Positions 30,334 to 32,356 of a DNA stretch of 32,356 bases are shown piece by piece. Below the pieces are notes generated by a model, which was not told the DNA's origin, did no database searches, and saw only the letters and a list, made by a program, of their open reading frames with translations. A program made the translations under genes and the position numbers. This DNA is from Eubacteriales bacterium (GTDB lineage Bacteria; Bacillota; Clostridia; Lachnospirales; Lachnospiraceae). The stretch lies in NCBI GenBank assembly GCA_030524715.1, contig JAUNGB010000063.1:1-32356 (forward strand), given 5' to 3'. Within the stretch, counting starts at the first letter, position 1; the number at the start of each line of letters is the position of its first letter.

Positions 30334-30405
30334 GTAAATATCATATGCCAGATGTTCCACTGATTGCTTTCAGAAACAAACAACATAATTTCTTATGCGC
30401 CACAA

Positions 30406-30446
30406 AAGGGAACTGCTCCACCATACTTTGGTGTAACAGTTCCCTT
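30406..30446 (-). terminator. Terminator of the MATE gene
   Basis: AAGGGAACTG (30406-30415) pairs with CAGTTCCCTT (30437-30446), with an inner ACC/GGT pair. On the minus strand it ends in CCCTTTTG just after the MATE stop codon. Confidence 0.7.
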
Positions 30447-30453
30447 AAAACCG

Positions 30454-31854
30454 CTAATTCTCATTTGTAACAATATTCTGCATCCATACGCCTTTTTTGA
30501 CCAGAATAAATCCAATGGCACATTTGATCCAGTCTCCAACCTGAACCAGCGCCAGGATATATACTACATACAGATCCGTATACCTGCTCAGGAAATACGC
30601 GATCGGCACACTCACGCACCAGATAAACACACTGTCAAAAAAGAACGTCACCAGTGTCTTCCCGCCTGAGCGGAGGGTAAAATAAGCGGCATGCAAAAAT
30701 GCATTCTGAGGCATAAAGATCGCCTGCACAATAATAAACCGGGCAGCCAGAGTCCTTGCCTCCGGCGTTGTGTTGTATAACCTCGGAAATGCCGGAGCGA
30801 TCACCAGCATCACAGCCGCCACAATGGTACAGCAGAAAACGGAAAAAGCGATCATCTTATTGTCCGTATCCCTGGCTTCCTCCATCTTACCGCCGCCCAG
30901 AAGCTGTCCAACGATTATGGCCACAGAATCACCCAGCGCAATAAATACTACATTAAAGACATTATTAATGGTATTGGCAATATTCAGCCCTGCCACTACA
31001 TTCAGCCCTCTTACAGAATAACACTGGGTCAGCATTGCCATAGCGGACGCCCACAGAGTTTCATTCAAAAGCAGCGGCATTCCTTTGATAAAGAACTTCT
31101 TCACCAAAGCCCCGGGAACCTTCATTGTCCGGTAAAGCCCTACTATATAGCTGTTTCTCTCTTTATGCCTGTGAGTCCATACAAGAACCACCGCCGCTTC
31201 CACATAACGGGACATCACTGTCGCCACTGCCGCGCCTACAACGCCAAGCTTTGGAAACCCGAACTTTCCGTAGATCAACAGATAATTAAAGGTAAGGTTA
31301 ACCGCCACGGCAATGAGCCCGGCCCGCATGGGAACCACTGTTTCACCGCACTCCCTCAGAGTGCTGGCGTATACCTGAAGCATCATAAATGCCGGAAGTC
31401 CAAGCAGCATTACCAACAGATATTTCTTTCCATAACTCAGCGCCGCAGCCAGGTCCCCGCCGTCACTGCTGCCGTTCAGATACATCTGAATAAGACTCTC
31501 TCCAAACACCAGAAACAAAAGGATCGCCCCCGCGGTCAGGATCACTGCCATCCATATCTTATAGCGGAAGGTATGGCGGACACCCTCGTCATCCTTCTGG
31601 CCGAAATACTGTGCCGTAAAAATCCCCGCTCCGGACAGTCCTCCAAAAATACAGAGATTATACACAAAAATCAACTGATTTACGATAGCCACTCCGGACA
31701 TCTGCTCCGTTCCCACCTGCCCGACCATAATGTTGTCCAAAAGGCTGACAAAATTAGTAATACCGTTCTGGATCATGATCGGCACTGCGATGGCGAGCAC
31801 CATTTTGTAAAAATTCCTGTCTCCTACAAATTTCTTCCGTAAATTCCCCTTCAT
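30454..31854 (-). CDS. MATE family multidrug/Na+ efflux transporter
   Basis: About 466 residues and 12 membrane segments in two homologous halves. N-terminal MVLAIAVPIMIQNGITNFVS, LLDNIMVGQVGTEQMSGVAI and GAGIFTAQYFGQKDDEGVRH, and second-half GDSVAIIVGQLLGGGKMEEA are typical of MATE exporters, which expel drugs or metabolites in exchange for Na+ or H+. I choose ATG 31854 (MKGNLRKKFVGDRNFYKMVL) with GAGGGA upstream; the frame stays open to 31902. It is convergent with the permease tail and outside the element. Confidence 0.92.
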   Translation of the reverse strand: MKGNLRKKFVGDRNFYKMVLAIAVPIMIQNGITNFVSLLDNIMVGQVGTEQMSGVAIVNQLIFVYNLCIFGGLSGAGIFTAQYFGQKDDEGVRHTFRYKIWMAVILTAGAILLFLVFGESLIQMYLNGSSDGGDLAAALSYGKKYLLVMLLGLPAFMMLQVYASTLRECGETVVPMRAGLIAVAVNLTFNYLLIYGKFGFPKLGVVGAAVATVMSRYVEAAVVLVWTHRHKERNSYIVGLYRTMKVPGALVKKFFIKGMPLLLNETLWASAMAMLTQCYSVRGLNVVAGLNIANTINNVFNVVFIALGDSVAIIVGQLLGGGKMEEARDTDNKMIAFSVFCCTIVAAVMLVIAPAFPRLYNTTPEARTLAARFIIVQAIFMPQNAFLHAAYFTLRSGGKTLVTFFFDSVFIWCVSVPIAYFLSRYTDLYVVYILALVQVGDWIKCAIGFILVKKGVWMQNIVTNEN

Positions 31855-31952
31855 AACAAATTCCCTCATCCTTATGTCTGAATAATCAAGTATGCATTGC
31901 AATGATCAGGCAGCAGCCTTGGCGCTTACCAGATATTACAAGCAGTCTTTCA

Positions 31953-31981
31953 TATATATCATAAAAATGAAGGAATTTCAA
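31953..31981 (-). promoter_or_regulatory. Candidate promoter of the MATE gene
   Basis: TTGAAA (31976-31981), a 17-nt spacer and TATATA (31953-31958) on the minus strand, about 100 nt before the start codon. The rest of 31982-32130 holds nothing convincing. Confidence 0.45.
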
Positions 31982-32130
31982 GTGGATTTTCTTCAAATCT
32001 ATATAGAATAATTGATTATCTTTTTAGAAGTTCTTATATGCCGTTATAGCCTGTGTTTGCTTCAAAAATTGGTGGTCTAACATGAGCGCGATATTATCCT
32101 ACATGAACAGGATACACAGATACGATAAAG

Positions 32131-32178
32131 GGAATGCCCCGATGGAATTTAGTTTTCCTCCGGGTATTCCTCTTTTTT
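32131..32178. terminator. Bidirectional terminator at the end of the right-edge gene
   Basis: GGAATGCCCCGATGGAA pairs, with a few G-T pairs, with TTTTCCTCCGGGTATTCC around a short loop, followed by TCTTTTTTAT on the plus strand and CCCTTTAT on the minus strand. It begins directly after the minus-strand stop at 32177. Confidence 0.75.
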
Positions 32179-32356
32179 ATTTCGATAATTCTTCCAACAT
32201 CAGCTTTTCCAGACGCAAAATATCTGGAAAGACAATTTTAATCCCTCTTGTATCAGCATACAATCCTCCGCCTAAAAGAGCAGCCCCGCCTTTTCAGACA
32301 GGGCTGCAAAATTTTCGAGCCAGACATTTATTAGACGCTTCTGGTAAGCGAGCAAA
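32177..32356 (-). pseudogene. C-terminal end of an unidentified gene with an apparent frameshift
   Basis: On the minus strand one frame reads NVWLENFAALSEKAGLLF and stops at TAG, while the frame one base over continues ALLGGGLYADTRGIKIVFPD then ILRLEKLMLEELSK and stops right at a terminator. Adding one G to the GGGG run near 32289 would join them into a single reading (EKAGAALLGGGLYADTRG). This suggests a one-base deletion, real or from sequencing. Alternatively GCAGCCC...GGGCTGC plus TCTTTT (about 32277-32306) is itself a terminator of a gene ending further right. The family was not recognised. Confidence 0.4.

Noticed and set aside
32082-32356. Plus-strand open frame running off the right edge (MSAILSYMNRIHRYDKGN start)
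   Set aside because: It crosses a strong hairpin with a T-tract at 32131-32178, and its later residues are the Pro-rich antisense of the minus-strand reading. It has no convincing ribosome site.
1-32356. CRISPR arrays, rRNA and tRNA genes
   Set aside because: No regularly spaced direct repeats, no rRNA-like segments and no GTTCRANNC/CCA-type tRNA signatures were seen on either strand by eye.

Overview
The window looks like chromosomal DNA of an anaerobic gut-type Firmicute, most likely a Lachnospiraceae (Clostridia) member. This is inferred from gene content (LarB/LarC, Cys-type SelD, QueH, an RsgI-like anti-sigma factor, a PotC-PotD fusion, a TraX-like protein, a HipA-like kinase), moderate GC, strong AGGAGG-type ribosome sites and short intergenic hairpin repeats. 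No database search was possible.

Layout. 1-1036: larB and the start of larC (lactate racemase nickel cofactor). 1288-5709: a secreted SGNH hydrolase, a transporter/cytidylate-kinase-like pair, an unknown secreted protein and a TraX-like membrane protein. 5871-9341: a tight three-gene unit of formate/nitrite transporter, topoisomerase III and a left-handed beta-helix protein. 9567-13254: selD, asd and argH. 13481-15723: an ECF sigma factor overlapping an RsgI-like anti-sigma factor. 15805-19177: a membrane-lipid block (LPG-synthase-type membrane protein, PssA, Psd) ending in queH. 19384-20860: an ABC ATPase and the front part of its permease. 21138-30034: Ca/Na antiporter with an attenuated leader, potA-potB-potCD, a large serine recombinase, three small genes and a HipA-like kinase. 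30454-31854: a MATE exporter. The right edge holds the frameshifted end of an unidentified gene.

The main result is that the ABC permease gene is split. Its front part (20144-20835) stops abruptly after 231 family-like residues. The missing 34 C-terminal residues lie on the same strand 9.36 kb away (30192-30299). Joining the halves at a shared TT restores a 265-residue permease. The other product of that join, the predicted circular-element junction, is an imperfect inverted repeat centred exactly on the same TT (15 of 22 positions pair). That is how serine-recombinase attP sites are built. The 9.36 kb between carries a large serine recombinase and no phage structural or conjugation genes. 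I infer a serine-recombinase integrative element carrying a polyamine transporter, a cation antiporter and a HipA-like kinase cassette. Its excision would switch the permease back on.

Other notable items: an extra winged helix at the C-terminus of the recombinase; consecutive 4-nt-overlapping small genes between kinase and recombinase; two 79-bp inverted repeats flanking the ABC genes; a probable metal riboswitch with a terminator before the antiporter; and several families of short dispersed palindromes.
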